A DNA stretch of 64,000 nt, taken from TMP-86 sp046347195. Lineage in GTDB: Bacteria > Pseudomonadota > Gammaproteobacteria > Steroidobacterales > Steroidobacteraceae. Below are positions 49,913 to 58,627 of the stretch, piece after piece. How positions within the stretch are numbered: the first letter of the stretch is position 1; each line of letters starts with the position of its first letter. The translations under genes were made by a program, and so were the position numbers. The notes beneath the pieces were generated by a model. The model saw only the letters and a list, made by a program, of their open reading frames with translations, was not told the origin of the DNA and did no database searches. Location of the stretch: assembly GCA_046347195.1 (NCBI GenBank), contig JAXMGQ010000015.1, positions 30,993-94,992 of the forward strand, read 5' to 3'.

Positions 49913-51195
49913 AGTCGCACGCGCCGGCTGCGCAGGCGATCCCGGGGTGCGGCTGCCGCGCCGCTGCGTCGTGGACGAGCGCCACGCCGCGCCGGACCTT
50001 CGTGCGGCGGCAGGTGACGGGCGATGACGGCGATGAGCTCGCGGGCGACCTCGAGCTTCGGGCCACGCGGGATGTCGAGCTTGCCGCCTGGCCAGATGAC
50101 CGTGAGTGCATTGTCCTCGCAGTCGAAGGCCAGGCCTTCGCCCACGTGGTTGGCGGCGATCATGTCGAGGCGTTTCTTCTTCAGCTTGGTGCGCGCGTTC
50201 TGCTCGACGTCGTTGGTCTCGGCGGCGAAGCCGACGACGAACGGCCGCTTCGCAAGATCAGCCACGCTCTTGATGATGTCCGGTGCGGGCTCGAGCTGCA
50301 GCGTCACCGGCTTGCCGTCCTTCTTGATCTTCTCCTTCGCCACGGTGGCGGGCTGGAAATCAGCGACGGCCGCGGCGGCGATGAAGATGTCGGTGGAGGC
50401 GATGTGCCGGTGCACGGCGGCGTGCATGTCGCGGGCGCTCTGCACGTCGATGCGCGTGATGGCGCCGGCCGGCGTGGCGAGCGACACGGGTCCGCTCACC
50501 AGCGTCACGCGCGCGCCGGCCTCGTGCGCGGCCGCCGCCACCGCGAAGCCCATCTTGCCGGAGCTGCGGTTGGTGAGGTAGCGCACCGGGTCGATGAGCT
50601 CGCGCGTCGGGCCCGCGGTGATCATGACGCTGAGCCCCGCGAGCAGGCTGGCATTGGCTGGCGGGGAGAGCAGGCGGTCGGCGAGTTCCACGGGCTCGAG
50701 CATGCGGCCGGCGCCCGTCTCGCCACAGGCCTGGTCGCCCACGCCCGGGCCCAGCACCCGCACGCCGCGCGACAGGAGCGTGGCGATGTTGGCCTGCGTG
50801 GCCTTCGCCGCCCACATCTGCCGATTCATGGCCGGCGCCACCACGATGGGCACCTCGGTGGCGAGGCACAGCGTCGTCAGCAGGTCATCCGCGCGGCCCT
50901 GCGCCAGGCGGGCGATGAAATCCGCCGTCGCCGGGGCGACGAGCACGACTTCCGCCCAGCGCGCGAGTTCGATGTGGCCCATGGCGGCCTCTGCGGCCTC
51001 GTCCCACAGGTTGCTGCGCACCGGATGGCCGGATACCGCCTGGAAGGTGGTGGGCGTGACGAAGTGCTGTGCGCCGCCGCTCATCACCACCTGCACGTCG
51101 GCGCCGCGCTCGGCGAGGCGACGCACGAGATCCGGGCTCTTGTAGGCGGCGATGCCGCCCGTCACGCCGAGCAGTACGCGTTTCCTGGGCGTCAA
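49909..51195 (-). CDS. coaBC: Phosphopantothenoylcysteine decarboxylase/synthetase
   Basis: CoaBC is a bifunctional enzyme of coenzyme A synthesis: the amino-terminal flavoprotein CoaC decarboxylates and the CoaB part ligates Cys to phosphopantothenate. CoaC motifs: VLLGVTGGIAAYKSPDLVRR, the active His region NLWDEAAEAAMGHIELARWA, VVAPAMNRQMW and the Cys lid ACGETGAGRM. CoaB has ITAGPTRELIDPVRYLTNRS and ADFQPATVAKEKIKKDG with VGFAAETNDVE. The start is a TTG overlapping the DUF4124 gene stop (TTGA). About 33 extra Arg/Ala-rich residues follow the usual end near ARHLPP. Confidence 0.96.
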   Translation of the reverse strand: MTPRKRVLLGVTGGIAAYKSPDLVRRLAERGADVQVVMSGGAQHFVTPTTFQAVSGHPVRSNLWDEAAEAAMGHIELARWAEVVLVAPATADFIARLAQGRADDLLTTLCLATEVPIVVAPAMNRQMWAAKATQANIATLLSRGVRVLGPGVGDQACGETGAGRMLEPVELADRLLSPPANASLLAGLSVMITAGPTRELIDPVRYLTNRSSGKMGFAVAAAAHEAGARVTLVSGPVSLATPAGAITRIDVQSARDMHAAVHRHIASTDIFIAAAAVADFQPATVAKEKIKKDGKPVTLQLEPAPDIIKSVADLAKRPFVVGFAAETNDVEQNARTKLKKKRLDMIAANHVGEGLAFDCEDNALTVIWPGGKLDIPRGPKLEVARELIAVIARHLPPHEGPARRGARPRRSGAAAAPRDRLRSRRVRL

Positions 51196-51815
51196 TGGAT
51201 GGTCCTGAGCTGCTTGAAGCGCTCGATATCCGAGGCGAAGGAGGCCTTGAGCGTCGCCTCTTCCTTGCGCTTCTGCCGCAGGTTCTGCTCCTGCGCGCGG
51301 ATGTCGTTGTTGGTGCGGACCAGGTCCTCGGCAATCTGGTCCGGCATCGGCGCTGCGTTGGGGTTCGGGCTGTACGGCCGGAAGTTCATGCTCTGGGCGC
51401 GCAGCTTCTTCAGCCGCGCCTGCAGGGTTTCCAGGAATTGCGAGGTCACCTTGATCTGGTTGGCGACGAGTTGCAGCCGCTGGTCGCGCAGGCGCTCGAT
51501 CTCCTGGAGCGACACGTAGGTGTTGAGCAGGTTGCGGTCGCGGTCGCGCTGGGACGACTCTTCCTTGGCCTTGGCGTCGGCGGCGGCCTGCTGCTCGGGG
51601 GACTTCTGCGCCTCGATCTTGTCGATCTCCACGCCGCGGGAGTTCATCACGTGCCGTTCCTCGGCGGCGGCCTCGGGTGGCACCTGGTCACCGTAGTGGA
51701 CCTGGCCATTCTTGTCGGTCCACTTGTACAGCTTGCGGCCTTCGCCAGGCCCTGCGGCCTGCACGGCTGCGCCAACGAACAGCAGCAGGGTCAGGATCGT
51801 CAGGTTGCGGATCAC
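51192..51815 (-). CDS. DUF4124-domain exported protein
   Basis: A GTG at 51815 has AGGA six bases upstream and yields a signal peptide (NLTILTLLLFVGAAVQAAGP). The DUF4124 module follows (GRKLYKWTDKNGQVHYGDQV, about residues 24-45), then a long charged coiled-coil region (SLQEIERLRDQRLQLVANQ, NDIRAQEQNLRQKRKEEATL). DUF4124 is common in gammaproteobacterial periplasmic proteins, with no known reaction. It overlaps coaBC and probably shares the pyrE transcript. Confidence 0.85.
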   Translation of the reverse strand: MIRNLTILTLLLFVGAAVQAAGPGEGRKLYKWTDKNGQVHYGDQVPPEAAAEERHVMNSRGVEIDKIEAQKSPEQQAAADAKAKEESSQRDRDRNLLNTYVSLQEIERLRDQRLQLVANQIKVTSQFLETLQARLKKLRAQSMNFRPYSPNPNAAPMPDQIAEDLVRTNNDIRAQEQNLRQKRKEEATLKASFASDIERFKQLRTIH

Positions 51816-51872
51816 GGCGTGTCCTCGCAAGGTTTGCAGCGCAGCTATTTTGGGCATCCGGCTGTCATTTTC

Positions 51873-52547
51873 CTAGGGCGCATTGCTCAATTTGCCTTCT
51901 GGGGCGGCCCCGTACCGGGTCCGGTAGGCCTGCATGGCGGCCAGGTCCTCCGGGCGGCCGTGCTGCGCGGTGTGGTGCATCAGGTCCGACAGGTCCACGA
52001 TGGCGATGACCGGGATGTCGAACTGGCGGCGCACTTCCTGAACGGCGGAAGCCGCCCCGTCCTGGCCCCTTTCCTGCCGGTCCAGGGCGATCAGCACGCC
52101 CGCAGGTGCAGCCCCGGCGGCGCGGATGATGTCGATGGACTCGCGGATGGCGGTGCCGGCGGTGATGACATCATCGACGATCAGCACCCGGCCCTGCAGC
52201 GGGCGCCCGACGATGTTGCCCCCTTCGCCGTGGTCCTTGGCTTCCTTGCGGTTGAAGGCGAAGGGCAGGCTCCGGCCATGCCGTTCGGCCAGCGCGGCGG
52301 CGGTGACGGTGACCAGTGGAATGCCCTTGTAGGCCGGCCCGAAGAGCTGGTCCACGGCAAGGCCCGAGGCCATGAACGCATCCGCGTAGGCGCGGCCCAG
52401 CGCGGCGATGGCCTCGCCGTCGCTGAACAGGCCGGCATTGAAGAAGTACGGGCTGTCGCGGCCGGACTTGAGGCGGAAGCTGCCGAACTTCAGCGCGCCG
52501 ATGCGCGCGCACAGTTCGATGAACTCACTCTTGTAGTGGTCGGACAT
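51873..52547 (-). CDS. pyrE: Orotate phosphoribosyltransferase
   Basis: PyrE makes orotidine 5'-phosphate from orotate and PRPP in pyrimidine synthesis. The protein (224 residues) shows ALKFGSFRLKSGRDSPYFFN, LFGPAYKGIPLVTVTAAALA, NRKEAKDHGEGGNIVG (flexible catalytic loop) and the PRPP-binding RVLIVDDVITAGTAIRESI. It diverges from ampG with a gap of about 60 bp. Confidence 0.97.
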   Translation of the reverse strand: MSDHYKSEFIELCARIGALKFGSFRLKSGRDSPYFFNAGLFSDGEAIAALGRAYADAFMASGLAVDQLFGPAYKGIPLVTVTAAALAERHGRSLPFAFNRKEAKDHGEGGNIVGRPLQGRVLIVDDVITAGTAIRESIDIIRAAGAAPAGVLIALDRQERGQDGAASAVQEVRRQFDIPVIAIVDLSDLMHHTAQHGRPEDLAAMQAYRTRYGAAPEGKLSNAP

Positions 52548-52608
52548 GCGTCAAAGTCTGGCAAGTCGCGGGAGGTCGCGCAACCATTGCGCTGCTATCA
52601 TCCGGCGC

Positions 52609-53979
52609 GTGTCGACCGACCTTCCCCGCACCCGCTGGCGCGATGCCTGGCGCATCTACGCCGAGCGCCCCGTCCTGTCGATGCTGTTCATGGGCTTCTC
52701 CTCGGGACTGCCGTTCCTGCTGGTGTTCGCCACGCTGTCGCTGTGGCTGCGCCAATCCGGTGTCCAGCGTGCCACCATCGGCATGCTTTCCTGGGTGGGA
52801 CTGGCGTACTCGTTCAAGTTCCTGTGGTCGCCCGTGGTGGATCGGGTGGGCCTGCCGCTGCTCGACGGATGGCTGGGCCGCCGCCGCAGCTGGATCCTGG
52901 TCGGCCAGGCGGGCATCGCCGTGGGGCTGCTCAACCTGGCGCAGTCGGATCCGGCGGTGAGCATCCGCTACATCGCCCTGTGGGCCCTGTGGGTGGCGTT
53001 TTTCTCCACCACCCAGGACATCGCCGTGGATGCCTGGCGCATCGAGTCCGCTGCGCGCGACAAGCAGGGCGCCATGGCGGCGGCCTACCAGCTCGGGTAT
53101 CGCGTTTCGCTGGCGGTGGCCAGCGCGGGCGCCATCCACCTCGCCGGCACTTCCGGCTGGCACGTGAGCTACACGGTCATGGCGGGGTTCGCCTGCGCCT
53201 CCATGCTGGTGACACTGCTGGTGCGCGAACCGCCGCGGCCCCTGGCGCAAGTTGCCGTGGCGCAGGAACAGCGCGTGCTCGACTGGCTCGAGCATCGCGC
53301 CCACTGGCCCGCACCGTTGCGCCACGCGGGCTCGAGGTTCGTGGGCGCCGTGGTGTGCCCGCTGGTGGATTTCTTCTCGCGCCAGGGGGTGGCGCTCGGT
53401 GCGCTGATCTGCGCCTTCATCGGCAGCTATCGCCTCACCGATTTCGTGATGGGCACGATGGCCAACCCGTTCTATGCCGACCTCGGCTTCAGCAACGACC
53501 AGATCGCCCTGGTGGCCAAGTTCTTCGGCATCGCTGCCACGGTGTGTGGCGTCATCACCGGCGGGCTCGCCGTGGCGCGGCTCGGCCGCGGCCGTGCGCT
53601 CGTGCTCGGGAGCCTGCTGATCATCCTGTCGAACCTCGGCTACTCGCTGTTCGCCTCCTTCGGCCAGGCGAACGTCGTGGGACTTGCGCTCGTGGTCAGC
53701 ATCGACAACATCGCCGTGGGCGTGCACGGCACCTCGCTGATCGCCTTCCTGTCGGGGCTCACGAGCGAACGCTACACGGCGACGCAGTACGCCTTGTTCG
53801 CCTCGCTGTATGCATTGCCCGGCAAGCTCCTGATGGGAACCTCGGGCTTCGTGGTGGACGCCATCGGATATCCGGCGTTCTTCTTGTATACCGCTGCGCT
53901 CAGTCTCCCCGGGCTTGCGCTGCTGGCTCTGCTGTATCGTCGCGCGGTGTTCGCGAACGGCTCACCGGCCCCCGCCTGA
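52609..53979 (+). CDS. ampG: AmpG-type muropeptide permease (MFS)
   Basis: AmpG imports anhydromuropeptides for cell-wall recycling and affects beta-lactamase induction where ampR/ampC exist. The 456-residue protein begins at GTG 52609. It has MFS helices with SMLFMGFSSGLPFLLVFATL, VGLAYSFKFLWSPVVDRV, FFSTTQDIAVDAWRIE (a conserved AmpG segment), SYRLTDFVMGTMANPFYADL and SLIAFLSGLTSERYTATQYA. Upstream codons extending to 52546 overlap the pyrE start region and lack family character. Confidence 0.92.
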   Translation: MSTDLPRTRWRDAWRIYAERPVLSMLFMGFSSGLPFLLVFATLSLWLRQSGVQRATIGMLSWVGLAYSFKFLWSPVVDRVGLPLLDGWLGRRRSWILVGQAGIAVGLLNLAQSDPAVSIRYIALWALWVAFFSTTQDIAVDAWRIESAARDKQGAMAAAYQLGYRVSLAVASAGAIHLAGTSGWHVSYTVMAGFACASMLVTLLVREPPRPLAQVAVAQEQRVLDWLEHRAHWPAPLRHAGSRFVGAVVCPLVDFFSRQGVALGALICAFIGSYRLTDFVMGTMANPFYADLGFSNDQIALVAKFFGIAATVCGVITGGLAVARLGRGRALVLGSLLIILSNLGYSLFASFGQANVVGLALVVSIDNIAVGVHGTSLIAFLSGLTSERYTATQYALFASLYALPGKLLMGTSGFVVDAIGYPAFFLYTAALSLPGLALLALLYRRAVFANGSPAPA

Positions 53980-54006
53980 ACAAGGCGGCCGCGGGGGCTT
54001 CACCCT

Positions 54007-54315
54007 TCAGCGCGCCCGCGAACCGGGGCGGTCGTCCGCGGAGGACCAGGGCGGCTGAGCGGTGTCCTCGAAATCCCGGTCGAGATCCTCGGAATCGACA
54101 TCCACCGAGCCGGACCAGTCCTCCGGTGCATCCGCCGCCTCGAGCGATTCGTCCACCAGCAGTTCGTTCCAGGCGTCGAAGTCCATCTCCTCGACGGTGC
54201 CGTCGAAATACTGGATCTCGATGGTCTGGTCTTCATCATCGATGGCAACGACTTCGAACAGCGCGTTGGTCGCGCCGCGATACCACTCGCCGATCTCGGG
54301 CTTCAGCACCTTCAT
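54007..54315 (-). CDS. Small acidic conserved protein (DUF6763-like)
   Basis: This 102-residue acidic protein begins MKVLKPEIGEWYRGATNALF and continues EVVAIDDEDQTIEIQYFDGT with VEEMDFDAWNELLVDESLEA, ending in an Asp/Glu-rich tail. It resembles a small gammaproteobacterial family of unknown function, which I place only from recall. It is a soluble cytoplasmic protein. It converges with ampG and diverges from marC. Confidence 0.75.
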   Translation of the reverse strand: MKVLKPEIGEWYRGATNALFEVVAIDDEDQTIEIQYFDGTVEEMDFDAWNELLVDESLEAADAPEDWSGSVDVDSEDLDRDFEDTAQPPWSSADDRPGSRAR

Positions 54316-54412
54316 GGCCGCCTCCGTCTGCTATGCTCACCTTCATTCAACACCCGTTGAACCCCCTATGCAATCGGTAGTTTTGCGGGCTTGGACTTGG
54401 CGCGCAGCAGCA

Positions 54413-55042
54413 ATGGACGTGGCCGAACAACTTCTCAAGTTCTTCGTCGTTTTCTTCGTCGTGGTGGAGCCCATTTCACTCATTCCGCTGTTCGCGGGGC
54501 TCACCGAGGGCGGGGGCGATGGCTATCGCCGGGTGATGGCCTCGAAGGCGGCGCTGATCGCCCTGTGCATCTGCGTGCTGTTCGCGATGGTGGGTGCGAG
54601 GTTTTTGCAAATCATGGGCATAGCCTTGAGTTCCTTCCGCATCGCCGGCGGGAGCCTGCTGTTCCTGATCTCGCTGGAAATGGTGTTCGCCCGTCCCTCG
54701 GGCACGCGGACCACCCAGCCGGAAGCCGAGGAGTGTGCGCGGCGCGCGGATATCTCCGTCTTCCCGCTGGCCTTCCCGTTCATCGCCGGGCCGGGGGCGC
54801 TGGCCACGCTCCTGCTCAGCGCCGGGGAGGTCGGGAACCGCCCGGCGCTGTTTGCCGGCTTCCTCGCGGTGGTGGCGCTGGTCATCACCATCTGCTGGCT
54901 GCTGATGCTGGCCACGCCCCGGCTCATGAAGGTGCTGGGTGTGACCGGCGCCAACGTGGTCAACCGGCTCTCCGGCGTGGTGCTGGCAGCGCTCGCGATA
55001 CAGTTCATCGTCGATGGCATACGCGGCTCGTTCCTGAGCTGA
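54413..55042 (+). CDS. MarC-family integral membrane protein
   Basis: This 209-residue protein has about six membrane helices: LLKFFVVFFVVVEPISLIPL with the family's EPISLIP, ALIALCICVLFAMVGARFL, IAGGSLLFLISLEMVFARPS, VFPLAFPFIAGPGALATLLL with the conserved FPFIAGPGA, FLAVVALVITICWLLMLATP and LSGVVLAALAIQFIVDGIRG. MarC-family (formerly multiple antibiotic resistance) proteins have no proven substrate. The start at 54413 is preferred; an ATG at 54368 would add 15 residues. Confidence 0.9.
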   Translation: MDVAEQLLKFFVVFFVVVEPISLIPLFAGLTEGGGDGYRRVMASKAALIALCICVLFAMVGARFLQIMGIALSSFRIAGGSLLFLISLEMVFARPSGTRTTQPEAEECARRADISVFPLAFPFIAGPGALATLLLSAGEVGNRPALFAGFLAVVALVITICWLLMLATPRLMKVLGVTGANVVNRLSGVVLAALAIQFIVDGIRGSFLS

Positions 55043-55108
55043 GGACCCGCGGCCTCGCTGCGGCAAGCCTTGCGCCGCTGCCGCGAGCCTAGCGCGGCTG
55101 CCGGCAGA

Positions 55109-55792
55109 TCACCTCGGCCGGCGACGGTACGCGAGATCCCACACCCCGTGGCCCAGTCGCTCACCGCGGCGCTCGAATCGCGTGGCTTCGCGGCCGGCAT
55201 ATCGCTCGACGAAGGTGCCGTCGGGACTCGAGGATTCGAATGCGGCGCAGGCATTTCCGCAGGCGAGCATCTGCTGCGCGTAGTCCTGCCAGTCGGTGGC
55301 CAGGTGCAGCGTCCCGCCGGTGCGCAGCTTGCGTGCGAGCAGCTCGAGGAAACCAGGTGTCACCATCCGGCGCTTGTGGTGCCGCTTCTTGTGCCATGGA
55401 TCGGGAAAGAAGATGAGCACTTCGTCCAGGCTGTCATCGGGCAGTGACCGTTCGAGCACCTCGATGGCGTCGTGGCAGAAGATGCGCACGTTGGAAATAT
55501 TTTCCAGCCCGCAGAAATGCAAGAGCCGGCCCACGCCCGGCCTGTGCACTTCGATGCCCAGGTAATCGATGTCCGGGTTGGCCCGGGCGAGCCGGCCGAT
55601 GACCTCGCCGATGCCGAAGCCGATTTCCAGCACACGGCGCGCGCGCCGGCCGAACAGTGCATCGAGGTCCACGGGATGAGGCGTGAATGCCACGCCGTAT
55701 CGCGGCCACAGCTGCTCCAGCGCTCGCGCCTGCCCTTCCGTCATGCGGCCCGCCCGCAGCACGTAGCTCTTGATGTGGGGGTGCGCCTGCAT
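55109..55792 (-). CDS. trmB: tRNA (guanine-N7-)-methyltransferase
   Basis: TrmB makes 7-methylguanosine at position 46 of tRNA. The protein (227 residues) has KSYVLRAGRMTEGQARALEQ, the SAM-binding RVLEIGFGIGEVIGRLA, YLGIEVHRPGVGRLLH and the signature VLIFFPDPWHKKRHHKRRMV, ending with GTLHLATDWQDYAQQML and RFERRGERLGHGVWDLAY. The start at 55792 is chosen; an upstream ATG at 55819 is possible. It diverges from the phospholipase D lipoprotein gene with a 33-bp gap. Confidence 0.96.
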   Translation of the reverse strand: MQAHPHIKSYVLRAGRMTEGQARALEQLWPRYGVAFTPHPVDLDALFGRRARRVLEIGFGIGEVIGRLARANPDIDYLGIEVHRPGVGRLLHFCGLENISNVRIFCHDAIEVLERSLPDDSLDEVLIFFPDPWHKKRHHKRRMVTPGFLELLARKLRTGGTLHLATDWQDYAQQMLACGNACAAFESSSPDGTFVERYAGREATRFERRGERLGHGVWDLAYRRRPR

Positions 55793-55825
55793 GGTGAAGC
55801 GAAGTGTGCCTGATATCATTCCGGC

Positions 55826-57331
55826 ATGCGCAACGCCGCTGCCTGGCTCCTCGTCCTCCTGCTGTCGGGTTGCGCCTCGCTGCCCAAGGTGGTGAACAAG
55901 CCGGTCACCACGGCCATTCCCGCCTCCCCGGATTCGACCCTGGGCAAACTGGTGGCGGACTCGCGCGAGGGACACAACCTCTCGGGCGCACGCCTGCTGA
56001 CCTCGGGCGAGGAAGCCTTCGCCACGCTGATCACGCTCGCCGACCATGCCGAGCGCAGCATCGACATCCAGCAGTACATCATCGAGCAGGACGATTCCGC
56101 GCGTGCGGTGCTGCGGCACGTGCGCGCCGCCGCCGCGCGTGGCGTGCGCGTGCGCATCCTGGTGGATGATCTCAACACCGTGGGCTCGGACCGCCGCTAC
56201 CTGCGGCTCGACGAGCAGCCGAACCTGCAGGTGCGGCTGTTCAATCCCTTCCCGGCCGGGCGGCTGTCGTACATGACGCGTTTCGTGTTCTCGGCCTCGC
56301 AGATCGCGCGCATCAACCACCGCATGCACAACAAGCTGTTCGTGGTGGACGATGCGATCGCCGTCACGGGTGGGCGAAACATCGCCGACCAGTACTTCGT
56401 GCGCAGCAAGCAGAGCAACTTCGTCGATCTCGACCTCATCGTGGCCGGCCCCGTGGTCCAGGAGCTCTCCGCGACCTTCGATGCGTTCTGGAACAGCCGC
56501 TTCGCCTATCCCGTCGCATCCGTGACCTCGGAAACGGCCGAAGCAACGACTGCTCCCGCGGGGCCGGAACCCGAGGTGCTGCCCGAGGCGAAGACCATGG
56601 AGCGGGACCTGGCCAACGGCAAGCTCAGCCTGTCCTGGTCCCCGGCTGCGGTGCTCGCGGATGCACCCACGAAGATCGACGGTGACCGTCCCCCCGAGGA
56701 GGCCGATCCCGTCTACGACTCCATGGCCGACCTCATGGGAACCGCCAACGAGGAGGTCACGGTGATTTCGCCGTATTTCGTGCCCGGCAGGCGGGGCGTG
56801 GCGCTCATGCGCAACCTGATCGAGCGCGGCGTGCAGGTGCGCGTGCTCACCAATTCGCTGGCGACCAACGATTCGGCGATCGTGCACATCGGCTATTCGC
56901 GCTACCGGCGCGAGCTGCTGAAGGCGGGGGTGAAGCTGTACGAGCTGCGGCCGGTGCTCGGCCAGCGCAAGAAGCGCTTCCACCCCTTCAAGTCCGGCAA
57001 GGCAAGCCTGCACGCGAAGTCCATCGTCATCGACCATCGCACGGTGTTCATCGGCTCGATGAACATGGACGCCCGCTCGGCGCGCACCAACAGCGAGATG
57101 GGCATCGTGCTGCGAAATCCGCTCATCGCAAAGCAGGTGGAGGGGTTGTTCGACGATGTGGTGTCGGATGCGAGCTTCGAGCTCAGCTTGCAGCCCAAAT
57201 GCCATTGCATCGAATGGACCACCGATGACGGCGGAACGGAGAGGACCTGGCATCGTGATCCGCAGACCTCGTTCTCGCTGCGGCTGGGCCTGTGGCTCCT
57301 TTCGCCCTTCGCGGCCGACGGATTGCTGTAG
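55826..57331 (+). CDS. Phospholipase D-family lipoprotein, cardiolipin synthase ClsC-like
   Basis: A lipoprotein signal (AAWLLVLLLSGC) is followed by two HKD motifs: MHNKLFVVDDAIAVTGGRNI (about residues 170-190) and LHAKSIVIDHRTVFIGSMNMD (about 393-413). EVTVISPYFVPGRRG and VRVLTNSLATNDSAIVHIGY agree with the ClsC/YmdC-type cardiolipin synthase family, which joins phosphatidylglycerol and a second phospholipid. The 501-residue length is normal. The lipid anchor suggests a periplasmic location. No ymdB-like partner lies beside it. Confidence 0.88.
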   Translation: MRNAAAWLLVLLLSGCASLPKVVNKPVTTAIPASPDSTLGKLVADSREGHNLSGARLLTSGEEAFATLITLADHAERSIDIQQYIIEQDDSARAVLRHVRAAAARGVRVRILVDDLNTVGSDRRYLRLDEQPNLQVRLFNPFPAGRLSYMTRFVFSASQIARINHRMHNKLFVVDDAIAVTGGRNIADQYFVRSKQSNFVDLDLIVAGPVVQELSATFDAFWNSRFAYPVASVTSETAEATTAPAGPEPEVLPEAKTMERDLANGKLSLSWSPAAVLADAPTKIDGDRPPEEADPVYDSMADLMGTANEEVTVISPYFVPGRRGVALMRNLIERGVQVRVLTNSLATNDSAIVHIGYSRYRRELLKAGVKLYELRPVLGQRKKRFHPFKSGKASLHAKSIVIDHRTVFIGSMNMDARSARTNSEMGIVLRNPLIAKQVEGLFDDVVSDASFELSLQPKCHCIEWTTDDGGTERTWHRDPQTSFSLRLGLWLLSPFAADGLL

Positions 57332-57372
57332 CGTCGGGCGAAGTCACGGGCTGCGGGGATCTTCGTTGCGCT

Positions 57373-58026
57373 TCAGCGCGCGGTGCCGAGGTGTCGCAGC
57401 GCCGCGTCGTAGCCGCCGGCCATCTGCCCGGGTCCCGGCACGCTGTAGTCGAGGTCGCGTACCAGGCCATCGGTCAGGCCGTAGACCCAGCCATGCACCG
57501 TGAGACGCTGTCCCCGTTCCCATGCATCGCGCACGATGGTGGTCTGGCAGACATGCGTCACCTGCTCGATGACGTTCAGCTCGCAGAGGCGGTCGGTGCG
57601 GCTCGGGTCCTGTGGCAGGCTCGCCAGCTGCTCACGATGCAGCTCGCGAACGTCCTGCACGTGGCGCAGCCAGTTGTCCGACAGGCCGATGCGCTGGTTC
57701 GCCAGCGCCGCCCGCACGCCGCTGCATCCGTAATGCCCGCAGACGATGATGTGCTCCACCTTCAGGACGTCGATGGCGAACTGCATGACCGTCAGGCAGT
57801 TCAGGTCGGTGTGGACCACGACATTGGCCACGTTGCGGTGCACGAACAGCTCGCCCGGCGGGAGGCCGACGATCTCGTTGGCGGGAACACGGCTGTCGGA
57901 GCAGCCAATCCAGAGATAGCGGGGGGACTGCTGTTCGGATAGCCGTTGGAAGAAGCCCGGATCCTGGCTCACCATATGGCGGGCCCAGGCGCGGTTGTTG
58001 GCCTTGAGGTCGTCCAGGGAGTTCAC
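57373..58026 (-). CDS. can: Beta-class carbonic anhydrase
   Basis: The enzyme interconverts CO2 and bicarbonate. This 217-residue protein has the zinc ligands of the Can family: LWIGCSDSRVPANEIVG (Cys and Asp/Arg dyad) and HIIVCGHYGCSGVRAAL (His and Cys), with FVHRNVANVVVHTDLNCL between. GWVYGLTDGLVRDLDYSV lies near the carboxy end. There is no signal peptide, so it is cytoplasmic. It converges with the ClsC-like gene. Confidence 0.95.
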   Translation of the reverse strand: MNSLDDLKANNRAWARHMVSQDPGFFQRLSEQQSPRYLWIGCSDSRVPANEIVGLPPGELFVHRNVANVVVHTDLNCLTVMQFAIDVLKVEHIIVCGHYGCSGVRAALANQRIGLSDNWLRHVQDVRELHREQLASLPQDPSRTDRLCELNVIEQVTHVCQTTIVRDAWERGQRLTVHGWVYGLTDGLVRDLDYSVPGPGQMAGGYDAALRHLGTAR

Positions 58027-58150
58027 TGCCGCAGTCTAGCCGCTGCCGGCGGGTTTGTCGGCCCTTATGTCCACTGGCGGGAGGGATAACACTTATTGAG
58101 TGCAGTTGCGCGGCAGCGGTAGCATGTCCGTCCATCAGGAAGATGTTCAC

Positions 58151-58534
58151 ATGACGCGCCAGCCGTTTCGCCTCGTGTTCGCCGGGCTCATCGCCCTGGT
58201 GATGTTGCGCGCGCTGGTGCCGGTGGGCTACATGCCGGTCGCCATCGACGGGCACCTCGACATCGTCCTGTGCGACGGACAGGGTGGCCTGCCCCCCGCT
58301 TCCCATGCCCACCACCATCACCACGGCGGCAAGGGTGCGCCCCAGGGCGCCGTGCACGGTGATGAGGGCTGTACCTATGCCCAGAGCGCCCACGCCGCGC
58401 TCGCACCGACTCTGGATCCTGGGGTTGCGCGTGCCTCGCCCCTGGTCCTCGCATCGATGGCGCTCCAGCAGGGCCTCATCGCTGAAGCTCCCTTCCGCCA
58501 CAGCGCGCCGCGCGGTCCTCCGCTCTTCGTCTGA
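58151..58534 (+). CDS. Small exported His-rich protein (DUF2946-like)
   Basis: This 127-residue protein starts near an AGGAAG site and has an amino-terminal hydrophobic segment (FRLVFAGLIALVMLRALVPV), then DIVLCDGQGG, the His cluster SHAHHHHHGGKG and DEGCTYAQSAHAALAP. The layout (short anchor, Cys-containing VLC.G, central His-rich loop, Ala-rich second hydrophobic stretch) resembles DUF2946 proteins often found near copper genes. Metal binding is likely from the histidines. It lies 93 bp upstream of the Cys-rich outer-membrane protein gene and is probably cotranscribed with it. Confidence 0.7.
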   Translation: MTRQPFRLVFAGLIALVMLRALVPVGYMPVAIDGHLDIVLCDGQGGLPPASHAHHHHHGGKGAPQGAVHGDEGCTYAQSAHAALAPTLDPGVARASPLVLASMALQQGLIAEAPFRHSAPRGPPLFV

Positions 58535-58627
58535 ACCTTGGGTCGATCGCGATCCCCTGCAGGGTCGCGCCGTTGCGGTCGCAGATCGCGACGACATCCG
58601 TTCAGCAGACGAACAATGGAGACGCAC

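Noticed and set aside
51069..54380. 1103-codon plus-strand open frame across coaBC, pyrE and ampG
   Set aside because: It runs antisense to coaBC, DUF4124 and pyrE and out of frame with ampG. It is a GC-driven open frame without protein similarity.
55109..57253. 714-codon minus-strand open frame extending trmB across the ClsC-like gene
   Set aside because: Only the last 227 codons match TrmB. The rest is antisense to a lipoprotein with two HKD motifs.
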